Assembly: GCA_034509735.1 (NCBI GenBank)
Contig: JACGWO010000007.1
Span: forward strand, 24,952,046-25,016,045
Length of the DNA stretch: 64,000 bases
Source of the DNA: Sesamum alatum
Taxonomy: Eukaryota; Streptophyta; Magnoliopsida; Lamiales; Pedaliaceae
Direction of reading: 5' to 3'
Position 1 is the stretch's first letter, and every line of letters starts with the position of its first letter. Below are positions 24,101-34,611 of this stretch, one piece after another. The position numbers and the translations under genes are program-made. The notes below the pieces were generated by a model, which ran no database searches, was not told where the DNA came from, and saw only the letters and a list, made by a program, of their open reading frames with translations.

Positions 24101-24939
24101 GAATATTTAATAGGATTTAAATATTCCATTAAATTAAAATCAACGGTTGAGATGGAAAGGGGAGATGGAAGGCTAGGATTCGTTTGACTAGGTCAAACAC
24201 TAGTTTGACTAGGACTTTGACTAGGTCAAAATCCTAGTCAAATTAGAGTACTTAGAGTTGGAGTTTAAAGAGGATTAAACTCCTCCTCTATATAAACCTC
24301 TAGCTTCCAACCATTGTAGGATGATGATTCTTGAAAACACACACAACACACACTCTCCCCTCTCCATACCTCTCGTCCGCCCCTCTCTCTATCTCCAAGA
24401 AGAAAATATTTTTTAGTTCTTTTTGTTCTTGGAACATTAGAACTTAGACGAACCAATACCGTTAATTGATAACGTGTTATTGATTCGTCCACTCCAAAAA
24501 TTATACACTTGTTCGTTGCTAGCACGACGTGCAAGATACGTGGGTGGATCGTGTGTCACGATTTGGAGGGTCTTAAGAACGAGATCTCGGTGCAAAACGG
24601 GGAACAACGCGAGTAGCCGTTGAAGACGAAAACGACAATGGGTAGGTCTCGTTTTACATTTTCGTCCCTCTTTAATTTTTCAACTCTATGGCCTCCATGA
24701 TTTCTTTACGCGTTATATGATCATGAGATACACCGAACGCCCGGGAACCTCAAGGGCACACCCCTTGAGCATGTACTTTTAAATTTAAAGCATGCTTTAA
24801 TTTTTGTATGATTATTTTTATCGCGCTTCCTCATTCGCGCAATTCCCGGGACGATCCACCGATTTCTTTCAAATAAAGCCATTTAAAAGCAAGTAGATCA
24901 TGCCAAACACATAGATCTATGCCCCTTACATCGAACCGA
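21155..24939 (-). other. gag leader of element B4, interrupted by a solo LTR
   Basis: Non-coding leader between PBS and gag, with 22873-24871 inserted. Family layout is present: GC-rich tract at about 22567-22690, inverted-repeat arms at 21861-21876 and about 22231-22247, and perfect palindromes at 21605-21615 and 21523-21533, the latter 369 nt from the gag start. Short frames in it are shadows. Confidence 0.75.
22873..24871 (+). mobile_element. Solo A-type LTR in the B4 leader
   Basis: Starts TGTTAGAATAGGTGACC, ends GATTTCTTTCA. Flanks AGTAA (22868-22872) and AATAA (24872-24876) look like a target duplication with one change. The TATA box TATATAAA is at 24289-24296, with clustered TTGAC/GGTCAA motifs at about 24183-24240. 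The conserved block is at about 23767-23876. It is younger than B4, in which it sits. Confidence 0.9.
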
Positions 24940-24951
24940 GCTCTGATACCA
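24940..24951 (-). promoter_or_regulatory. PBS of element B4
   Basis: GCTCTGATACCA on the plus strand, complement of the initiator tRNA-Met primer site, two bases from the LTR edge at 24954. Confidence 0.9.
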
Positions 24952-24953
24952 CT

Positions 24954-27178
24954 TGAAGGACAAGCGGATCCGCCCGGGAGCGCGAGCGGAAGCGGGAAAG
25001 CGAGAAATTGTGCATAAATTTAAATCAAATTCAAAATACGCGAATTCCAAGGCGTGTACCCTTGGGTGCTCAACCGGGCGTTCGATGTAGGATGTGCAAA
25101 TATTGAGAGCATATATTTAAACACATAGGGCATAGATATATAAATGAAATCAATCAAAGCGTAATAAACCGTTACCTTTGATTGTTTAGCGTATGCTCCC
25201 GGCTACTAGCGTTGTTCCTTCTCCGGAATGCTCACGAAATCCAAATGTATGGATTCTCCAAAGGTGATCCACACCACACCGGAAGAAACACACGTTCTTC
25301 TTGCTAGAAAAGAACGGGTTTAGAAGGAATCGGTTTAAGAGAAGAACACTATGAATTAATGTTCTCTTAAACTTACTTTGTTCTTCTTCTTGATTCAAAA
25401 TCAAGTGAAGAACACAAGTGTGGGAGAGGGAGAAAGCACGAAATTTGAGAGAGATGAGAGGATTTTTGTCTTCTCTTTTTCCTAGAAAAAGATGAATAAT
25501 GAATCACTTATGCTTGGTGTTGTATATTCTTATATATATACATAATTAATGTGATTATTGGAATGTGTCTAGGTTCATCCAAGGATGTCTAGATTCATTC
25601 CAATCAATCACCATCAATTCTTCAATCAAGCCTACCAAAATTTATGGTATGATCAAATCATACCAAAAGGGAAGAGCTTGATTGGAGTTGATTTGTCTCT
25701 TTCCAAAAGAGACAAGTCAACATACCACCTAGCATGCAACATGGCTGATTTTGCTTCCTCCAAGGGAGCATGTCGGCCATGTTTAATTTAGGGAAGAAGT
25801 CCAACTTCTTCCTATTCCAAATTAGGAATTATTTCTCCTCTCGGGTATAATTTAACGGACCGGGTTTTATCGTAATCCAATTACGACGAACCCAATATTA
25901 AATCCAATTTAATGTCCACTTCAATTATTCCCGTTGATCTTTTAATCCAATTAAAAGATCCAACGTCTCAACACCTCAACTTTCCATATTTAATCGAAAA
26001 TCCAATTTACCGATTAAATGAAAGCCCGATACAATATCGGCCTGTCCATCCAATGGACTTTCCCTTAAGTAATCCAATTACTTATTTTATCCTTCGAGAT
26101 TGACTCCAAGTCGATCTCTCAACCTTCTCGGTGATTTGTGTGTGACCCTTTAGGTTCACCCTCAGCTAGACTTGGGCCCGTGTCCCACAAGGGCCTGTTA
26201 CCCTGGGTGGCCGTCTAGCAACGTTCCATGGCACTAGAGACTAGGTGAATTGGCGTGAACATTTAGGCGCCGATTCCGTACGGGTACAATCCTTCCGTCT
26301 ACCGTCTCCCGGCCTTAGTCTAGGGTATGGAATTGGGCGTCGGTTCCCATCCTTGACTAGGCATGTATGCTTAATACTCGAGACCACGTATGCTTCATTG
26401 CGTCGACACAGGAGACCATTCCCTGTTCGACCAACCACTGTGGCCACAGCTTCAAACAGCATGAACGTGTCTCCGAGTGCATAGGAGATACCTCTGTCAC
26501 ATACTGACAGGGGACGGATCCTCTTCCTGGAATCCACCGTCCTCGCTACACATTCCGACTGCACTGGACAAGGCTTATGATAATCATCTTACAGAATGAT
26601 TACCTCTCGCCAGATCCAAGATACAGCCGTCCTGTGCATGCGACTGCCATCCCTCAAGTCTGAGGATTACTCCCGTACTATCGGAACCGGGGAAAACCAA
26701 TCATACCGATCAAGCCTCCAAGGCTTCCATATGATGATCCCCGCGAGTCAGTCCAGTCGGCTGGACCCCAGTCGACCAACCCATCAAGATCGTGTGGGCG
26801 TCCCACGCCTGTCGCCGATGAAACACGGCACTCATCCAATGAACACGACTCTTGACGCAAGTCTCAATAAGACTCTCGATGCCCTGTCTCGAGGTCCTCG
26901 ACTTGGAACGTTTCAGACCCAACTCTTAATCAGTTGGTTTCATGACCACCATCCAATGCGTGGCCCAACTGCACGAGTTGTTATCCATGGGCTGTGGGCT
27001 TTCTTGCGATATAAGTTAAACACCATTTTAACAAATGTAAGATGAGCGCAACAAAGAAGGTACCATTGGTGACGAATACTCATCTTATTCATCACATAAT
27101 AATATTACATTTACATCAAGTTGTCAGATAGGTTACAAATCGCCAAACCTATTGGCTTTCTGGTCACCTATTCTAACA
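24954..27178 (-). mobile_element. 5' LTR of element B4, complete
   Basis: About 2.2 kb, plus strand TGAAGGACAAG to CACCTATTCTAACA. The conserved LTR block is at about 26131-26251. The part 26546-27178 pairs with the truncated 3' LTR. Followed by ATTTA, the possible target duplication, and then by the leader of B3. Confidence 0.9.
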
Positions 27179-27260
27179 ATTTAAACATGTTCTTCATGCT
27201 CAACACATAATAAAATGTAAAATCCTATAGCCACAACACTGAACCGGGCTCTGATACCAC
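27179..27260 (-). other. Leader stub and PBS of element B3
   Basis: Eighty bases of leader including the PBS GCTCTGATACCA at 27248-27259, one base from the B3 LTR. The rest of B3 should have been to the left, but B4 is inserted here and its far flank has been lost. Confidence 0.75.
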
Positions 27261-28584
27261 TGAAAGAATTGGGTATGGCCCGGGAACACAACGGAAGCGT
27301 AAAAAACGTTAATTAAAGCATAATATAAAACAGGTTCAAAGGGGTGTTCCCTTTGAAGTTCCCGGGCGTTCGGTGTTTGTCAAAGCATAAATAAAGAAAG
27401 AGAAGATGCTGGACATGTGGCTAAAGGAAGAAATCAAAAAGATACATGAAAATGTAAAGAAAACCTACCTTTTTGTTTACTACACGTATAACCGGTACGT
27501 GCGTTGTTTTCTTTCCGTTTCTCCTTCCGTTCACTTGAGAATTCAACATAGAACTCCTCTAATTTATCCACACCACACTATAGAATAGATCTCTAATCTA
27601 TTTCTAGATAGAAGTAGAGAAAAGAAGAAGAAGAAGAAGAAACAAACAACTCCAAATGAACACTATTGATTAGTGTTTTTGGAATGTTTTAGTTCAAACC
27701 TTTCCAAAAGGTATGAACATAAGAAGGACAGATTTTCAGAGATTTTTGGAGAGTTTTTGAGGGAAAAATTCATGCAAGCCAAAGCGATTCAAGTTACGTG
27801 AATGGTTTTGTGTATGTAGAGTTGTTGAATTCAAAATTCAACTTCTATGGTTAACTTCCAAAGAAACTTACATACACTCACCACTCTCTACATAAACATG
27901 CAACATTATAGCAAATAAAACCACCCACCAAACCATATAATGGCTGGTCACATGTGCCTCACATGTGGAAGATTTTAATTCTTCCTTCACTTGCTATAAA
28001 TTGAATTTTTCCATGGACTAGGACTACTAGTCTTGGACTTTTATTTAATATAATTGAATTAAGTCCAAACAAAGTCCATTGGGCATTAATTAATCCAATT
28101 AATCTCAATCCAATTGAAGCCCATAAGTTTATTTAATCCAATTAAATAAACATAAGTCCGAACTCTAATTAATTGATCCAATCAATTAATTAATCCAAAC
28201 CCGATATATTAATCAAATTAATTTAAAGGTTCTAAGTCCAAAAATTAACTAACCCATTTAATTAATTCTTGGACCATCCATCAAATGGATTTCCCAATAA
28301 ATGATCCAATCATTTGTTTTTCTCCTTGAATTAATTTAATCCAATTAAATTAATTCGCTTCTTTTAGAATTAATTCCAAATTAATTCTACCAATTCCATA
28401 GTGATTTATGTGTGACTCTTTAGGTTCACCCTCAGCTAGACTTGGGCTTGCGTCCAACACAATTGGTCAATTAAATCTAATTTAATTAACTAATTTCCAA
28501 TTAACCATTAATCGGAAAAACGTCCGTCACCATGGGTGACCGTCTAGGAACTGTCCATTGCACTAGAGACTAGGTGAATATTGG

Positions 28585-30560
28585 TGAAAGAATATGTGGA
28601 TCGTCCCGGGAAAATTGCGCGAATGCGGAAGCGCGGTATAAAATAAAAAATGCGGAATTTAAAACATGCTTTTAAATTAAAGAACACGTTTCAAGGGGTG
28701 TGCCCTTGAAATTTTCCGGGTGTTCGGTGTATCACATGAATAAATAGCATACAATAATCATGGAGGCCATAGGGTTGAAAAATAAAAGAGGTGAAAACGT
28801 AAACCGAGACCTACCCGTTGTCGTTTTCGTCTTCAACGGCTACACGCGTTGTTCCCCGTTTTGCACCAAGATCTCGTTCTTAGGACCCTCCAAATCGTGA
28901 CACACGATCCACCCACGTATCTTGCACGTCGTGCTAGCAACGAACAAGTATGTAATTTATTGGAGTGGATGAATCAACAACACGTTATGAATTAACGGTA
29001 TTGATTCATCAATGTTCTAATGTTCCAAGAACAAGAGAACAAGAAAATGACTTTCTTGCTAAGAGAGAGAGGGGGGCGGACGAGAGGGGAGAGGGAGAGA
29101 GACGAGTTGGTGTGTGTGTTGGAATTTCATCATCCTTCAAAAGGTGCAAGGCTAGGAGTTTATATAGAGGAGGAGTTTAATCCTCTTTAAACTCCAACTC
29201 TTTAGAAGCTTAATTTGACTAAGATTTTGACCTAGTCAAAGTAGCATTTGACCTTGTCAAATTCAATCCTAGCCTTTCATCTCTCCCATTAAATCTCAAC
29301 CATTAATTTAATTTAATGGAATATTTAAATCCTATTAAATATTCCAAAAGGCCAAATAAATATAATAAATATTAATATTTATTCTAGGCCCATTAAATTA
29401 ATTTTCTTAATAAATCAAATTTATTAATTTAATTCCCTTTATCAGATAGAAGGAATTAATTCTCAAAGAAAATATAGGACCCGATTAAATCCAATTTAAT
29501 CATTCCTTTACTCCAACATTTAATTCCAAATTAAATACCAAGTGTGTGTGGATAGTGTGTGACTCTTTAGGTTCACCTTTCAGCTAGACTTGATCGGATT
29601 CCTAGAATCCGTCCGTTACCATGCGTGGCCATCTAGCAACGGTCCATGGCACTAGAGACTAGTTGAAATATTCGGGGATGAACATTTAGGCTCTAACAGT
29701 ACACTTGTCCTTCTGTCTTCGGTCTCATCACTTAGGGTCTACGGCACGGAAAAATGCAGGTACCCATTTTGTACCTAAGTGTCGGTCTGTCCTTATTAAA
29801 CGCCGCAAGGGAAACCTTCCCTTCTGTTCAGTTACTGTGGCCACAGATTTTAGGGACAAGACACAGAGCATACATGAGGCTCAACTGTCAATGCCTTTTG
29901 ATAGGAGACAAATCCTTTCTTGGAAACTACTGTCACTCTGTACACCAGAGCTGCACTAGACATGGCTTATGACTACTCAAGAGTATTTTGGCAATCGCTC
30001 ACCATATCTAAGATACAGACCTGATGTACAGGTAAACTCAGCAGTTCCTCAAGTCAAAGGACTTGACCTATACCGTTGAAACCGGGAATACACGTCATAC
30101 CTTGCTGACCATACTCAATGTCCTTCGTAAGACGGTTCCCGCGAGTCACCTCAGTGAGCTGCTTCCTAGCATGCTAACCCACTAACATTGCTTAGACGAC
30201 CTTTGTCACCCATCGATGAAATACGACAGCAGATGCTTAGTGCAAGTCTCAAGGGGAATCTCGGTACCCATTTTTCGAGATTCATTGACTTGGAGATTTT
30301 TTGGATTGATTTGGTAAGACTGATTTCATGGACCTACCTCCAAGCGTAGTCCCAATCCCCGAAATCGATTCTCAGTCCGTGGGCTTTGTTTGCGTAGTGA
30401 ACAGAAATGTAATAGCAGATATAAGTGAACGTAAACAAAGTGTTGCCATATGAATTTTTCACTTCTTTATTCATAAATGATTTATCAAACACCTGAAATT
30501 CTCTAGACATAGGTTACATATTCCTGCCAAAATTGGCTTACATGGTCACCTATTCTAACA
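28585..30560 (-). mobile_element. 3' LTR of element A3
   Basis: 1,976 bp, plus strand TGAAAGAATATGTGG to CACCTATTCTAACA, followed by the polypurine tract. TATA box on the minus strand at 29159-29167, W-box motifs at about 29215-29260, conserved block at about 29560-29668. Confidence 0.93.
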
Positions 30561-30575
30561 ATCTCCCACTTGACC
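30561..30575 (-). promoter_or_regulatory. Polypurine tract of element A3
   Basis: AGGTCAAGTGGGAGAT-type sequence on the minus strand directly before the 3' LTR, as in element B4. Confidence 0.85.
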
Positions 30576-30613
30576 TTTAAAGCCAATCGCCCATATGTCT
30601 AATCCCCATCTTC

Positions 30614-31060
30614 TCAAGATGTTGCGTATGAGCGCTCTGCGACATAGGCTTTTGTCAACGGATCTGCTGTGTTGTCTGCTGAGTTGACTCGGTCCATCCG
30701 AACGTCACCTCTTCCTACCATTTCTCTAAGAAGATGGTAGCGTTTAAGAATGTGTTTGGAACGGTGATGAGATCTCGGTTCCTTTTCTTGCGCTATTGCA
30801 CCGTTGTTATCATTGAAGATGACAACAGGCTCGGCGATGCTAGGCACCACACCCAACTCTTGGATGTAGTTTCTCATCCAAACCGCTTCCTTAGCAGCTT
30901 CTGAAGCTGCTATGTATTCAGCCTCTGTAGTGGAGTCAGCAGTGGTTGCTTGCTTGGAACTTTTCCAAGCCACTACTCCTCCATTGAGCTTGAATACGTA
31001 ACCTGATTGAGACTTGGCATCATCGTCATCAGACTAGAAGCTAGCGTCGCTAAAGCCTTC
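30614..31060 (-). pseudogene. pol: RNase H remnant of element A3
   Basis: Minus-strand frame 30614-30973 has KSSKQATTADST, AEYIAASEAAKEAVW, FNDNNGAIAQ and the C-terminal SHHRSKHILKRYHLLRE motif, then ADPLTKA, so the RNase H tail is nearly complete. Upstream (30974-31060) similarity continues (SDDDDAKSQSGYVF), but a TAG near 31035 replaces a glutamine codon. The domain would degrade RNA in the RNA-DNA hybrid. It ends about 50 bases before the polypurine tract, the usual copia arrangement. Confidence 0.9.
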
Positions 31061-31239
31061 CAGGATTAGCTCTCCATTACCATAGACTAAGAACATTTCC
31101 TTAGTCCTCCTTAGGTACTTAAGGATGCCCTTAACAGTATTCCAATGTGCCTCTCCCGCACAGGACTGATATCTGCTTGTTACGCTCAAAGCGTACGCAA
31201 TGTCAGGCCTGGTGCAGTGGACTGCATATTGGATGCTAC

Positions 31240-32690
31240 CTACGAAGCATAGGGGATGACTTTCATCCTTTCAAGTTCTTCATCAGTCTGTGGGGACTGT
31301 TTCTTGGACAACTTGATCCCATGCCTCATGGGAAGGAATCCTCGTTTGGAGTTGTCCATTCGATATCTCTTTAGGACTTTCTCCATATACGAGTTTTGGG
31401 TGAGCCCTAACATCCTTTTAGATCTGTCCCTGACAATCTGGATGCCTAAGATGTAGGAGGCTTCACCCAAGTCCTTCATGGAAAACTGGGTTGACAACCA
31501 TGCTTTGTGTTTCCTAACATTCTAAAGTCATTACCAATGAGTAGAATGTCATCCACACAAAGCACTAGGAACACTATTGAGCTCCCACTGACCTTCTTGT
31601 ATACACAAGGGTCGGATTCGTTCTTGATGAAGTCATAACCCCATATTACTTCATCAAATCGAATGTTCCAACTTCGGGATGCTTGTTTGAGGCCATAGAT
31701 GGACTTCTGGAGACGACAGACTTTCTGTTCTTCTCCAGTGACCGTGAAACCCTCCGGCTGATCCATATAGATCTCTTCTTCAACGAAACCGTTGAGGAAG
31801 GCCGTTTTCACGTCCATCTGCCATATCTCATAGTCATACCATGCTGCTATGGCGAGCAGGATCCGAATGGACTTAGCCATGGCTACTGGCAAGTAGGTAT
31901 CCTCAAAATCGACCCCGGATCGTTGAGTGTATCCCTTAGCTACAAGCCTAGCCTTAAAGGTTGTGACTTCTCCATCAACGCCAAGTTTGCGCTTGTAGAC
32001 CCACTTACAGCCCACTGGCTTAACACCTTTCGGTGGATCTACAAGTCTCAAGACTTGGTTCTCGCTCATGGAGTCCATTTCGGTTTTCATGGCCTCAAGC
32101 CATTTCCCGGAGTCGATGTCAGACATTGCTTCTACGTATGTCTTAGGATCGTTATCCAAAAGATCTGTCGCTCCTAGAAAGCCATATCTCACTGGAGGTC
32201 TGGACTCTCTAGTAGACCTACGGAGAACGGGAACGTCAGTGCTGACTGTGGGCGCTGATTGTATCGGAGCCGGCGGTTTAGGGACCGGGACTGGCCGTTC
32301 CTGAGGTTGTCTTTCATGCCTAGTATGTTGGACTCCTCGAGGTTTGTCAGCCCTTCGGCTGTCTATCCTGAATCCTCTAAGTGAGGGTTCCGCGGCTACC
32401 TCTGATGGCTGGATTCCATCACTTGATTCCTCAAGGATCAGCTCATCAGGTTGGACATCCTCTGGGAAGCCTTGCTCCAAGAATACTTCATTCCTTGAAA
32501 CAAACACCATTTGTTCCAAGGGGACATAAAAGTAATAACCCGCAGTTTCTTTAGGGTATCTAACGAACCTGCATAAGCTAGACCTGGATTCTAGCTTATC
32601 TCCCACTAACCTCTTGACGTATGCGGGGCTACCCCACACTTTTCAAGTAGTTTTAGGACGCAGGCTTGCCGTGCCACATCTGATATGGCG
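31240..32690 (-). pseudogene. pol: Reverse transcriptase and linker remnant of element A3
   Basis: Frame 31476-32639 (387 codons) holds the end of the integrase region (WGSPAYVKRLVGDKLESR), a Pro-rich linker, PVLRRSTRESRPPVRYGF, then RT motifs VGCKWVYKRK, QMDVKTAFLNGF and the catalytic block as CVDDILLIGND: the usual tyrosine is cysteine, the two aspartates remain. A frameshift near 31500 passes to frame 31240-31497 (STQFSMKDLGEASYILGI). Both RT halves are recognisable but cannot be read as one protein. Confidence 0.92.
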
Positions 32691-33262
32691 TTTGGGTCAA
32701 TGCACTGGTAGGCCGCCGAATTCAACAACTTGGCCGCCGTTTCTAGTGCATAGCCCCAAAAGGATAAGGACAATTTGGTAAAACTCATCATGGACCGATC
32801 CATGTCAACAGGGTTCGATTCCTCCTTTCAGAGACACCATTTAATTGTGGTGTTCCGGGAGGTTTCCATTCTGATATTATACCATGTTCTTTTAGATAAT
32901 CTAGGAACTCGGTACTAAGGTATTCACCGCCTCGGTCTGACCGTAGGACTTTAATTTTGCAGTCGGTCTGGTTCTCCACTTCAGGTCTGAATTCTTTAAA
33001 CCTCTCAAGAGCTTCAGACTTGTACGTCATTAGGTAAACATAACCATACCGTGAATGATCATCGGTAAACGTTATGAAGTAGGAGAACCCACCTCGGGCC
33101 TGCGTCCTTAATGGTCCATATACGTCTGTATGGACCAAGTCCTACAAAGGGCTTCTTGGTCATTTTTCCCTCTTAGACAGGATTCACAAGTTGGTAGATC
33201 ACTCAAGTCCCCAACCTCTAGGTTCATTGAGTCTACCAACCTTTTCATCCTATTTTGGGATA
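32606..33262 (-). pseudogene. pol: Integrase remnant of element A3
   Basis: Frame 32788-33138 has the first catalytic aspartate region (HTDVYGPL), the second (VLRSDRGGEYLS) and the glutamate region (GTPQLNGVSERRNRT), so the DX35E core is readable. A deletion of about 30 nt near 33140 removes the segment between the zinc-binding region and the core; short GGAC repeats at its edges suggest slippage or repair. Frameshifts near 32800 and 33265 isolate it from RT and protease. Frame 32606-32803 continues the C-terminal part. Confidence 0.9.
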
Positions 33263-33268
33263 TGTGAC

Positions 33269-34611
33269 CTAGCTAGCGTGCCACAGTCGTGCGTTCCCGT
33301 TATTATCTAATTTACGTTTGTGTTGAGCGTTAAGAATGAAGTTCATTTGTTGCAAGATATAGAGCCCGTTATTTAATGCACCAAGCAGATGAGCAATTCC
33401 ACACCTCATCAAATAAAAGCAATTTTTATTGATTCTAAACTCATAACCACTATTGTCCAACAATGGAATGGAAATGATGTTTTTAATCATACTAGGTACA
33501 AAATAAACTTGCTCTAATTCTATGCTAATACTATCACTAGTCACTAGAGTAGCGGATCCTACTGCTTCTGCCGAGATGGCCTTGCCATTCCCAAACTTCA
33601 GGATCATGTCCCCGCTACCTAGTTTTCTGCTTCTTTTCAACACCTGCAAGTCATTGCAAATGTGAGCTCCACAGCCGGTATCTAATACCCAAGAGGCAGA
33701 ATTAGTGACCATGTTAACCTCAATCACAAAAATACCTTGGTTCAAGAAGAGTTTGGGGCACTCTCTCTTCCAATTCCCTTTCTCACGGCAGTTGATACAT
33801 ATGTCATATGCCTTCGACTGTTGCTTGGAGACAACCTTTCCCTTTCCTTTTCCTTTCCTTTGCCTTTCCCCTCTTTTGGCAATGGGAACACTCTTAGTGT
33901 TCGTAGCTGCTTTGACGGCCTTTCCCTTCCCTTTCTTCTTTTTCCAACGTCCGGCACCTTTGCCTTTCGTCTTGGAAGTTTGAAGCACCTCCAAATAATA
34001 CCGAAGGCGCGGACTTCTTAGTCATTGCCTCGTATTGCACCAACATATTAATCAACTCATGAATGCCCTTCTCAAGTGCGTTTATATTGTAGTTGATGAT
34101 AAATTGGTCAAAGGAGGGTGGGAGTGACTGAAGGATCACATCTATGTACGTTTCATTATCGAGACCTGCCTTTAGGTCCTCGAGCTTTTCCACCAGGGTA
34201 AGCATTTTAACCACGTGCTCTTGTGCAGAGGATCCTTCTGTCATTTTAGTTCCAAAGAACGCCTTGGTCGCGACATACTTAGTATGCCGGTCCGTGACTG
34301 CATAGCAATCCTTAAGGCGAGCCATTATGGAAGGGACGTCGTCTAGCCTTTCATATTGCTTCTGAATCTCATTGGTCATCGAAGCAAGTATGATGCTACG
34401 GACCTTCTGGTTATCCTTATTCCAAGTCTCGAACGTCTCACGTTCTTCTGGCGTGGATCCTTCCGGCAAGGTCCTAGGGACAGGCTCGTCCATGATGTAG
34501 CCTTGGTTCTCGTAATCTAGGACTATCTTGAGATTGCGCAACCAGTCGTTGTAACTTGTTCCATTGAATTTGTTTTGTCTCAAGAATGGTGGAAAGTGGG
34601 TTCTTAGACAT
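33269..34611 (-). pseudogene. gag: gag and protease of element A3, frameshifted
   Basis: The ATG at 34609-34611 starts MSKNP, but one extra A in the A-run near 34577 shifts the frame. Most of gag (about codons 13-210) is then read in 33894-34583, with LRNLKIVLDYENQGYIMDEP and the LEKLEDLKAGLDNETYIDV stretch. A second frameshift near 33985 precedes frame 33269-33994, which carries a Lys/Gly-rich linker, the CCHC knuckle (CINCREKGNWKREC, its histidine replaced by asparagine), the protease motif DTGCGAH and the following region to the integrase start. Gag packages RNA; the altered knuckle would probably weaken that. Confidence 0.92.

Larger units (their letters stand above)
16679..27178 (-). mobile_element. 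Copia element B4, best-preserved coding copy
   Basis: Minus-strand element: 5' LTR 24954-27178, PBS 24940-24951, leader with a solo LTR insertion (22873-24871), gag-pol 17400-21154, polypurine tract 17314-17328, truncated 3' LTR 16679-17313. The two LTR overlaps differ by about 2-3 percent by eye, so it is fairly young. It was inserted in the leader of element B3, whose remaining leader and LTR continue at 27179. The left end was lost by deletion, so no target duplication can be checked. A long LTR (2.2 kb) and a leader of over 1.7 kb suggest the Tork/Angela side of copia, which is inference. Confidence 0.9.

Noticed and set aside
33840..33880. Polypyrimidine CTTTCC repeats as a microsatellite or regulatory tract
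   Set aside because: This is the antisense of the Lys/Gly-rich linker codons of gag, present at the same place in all copies.
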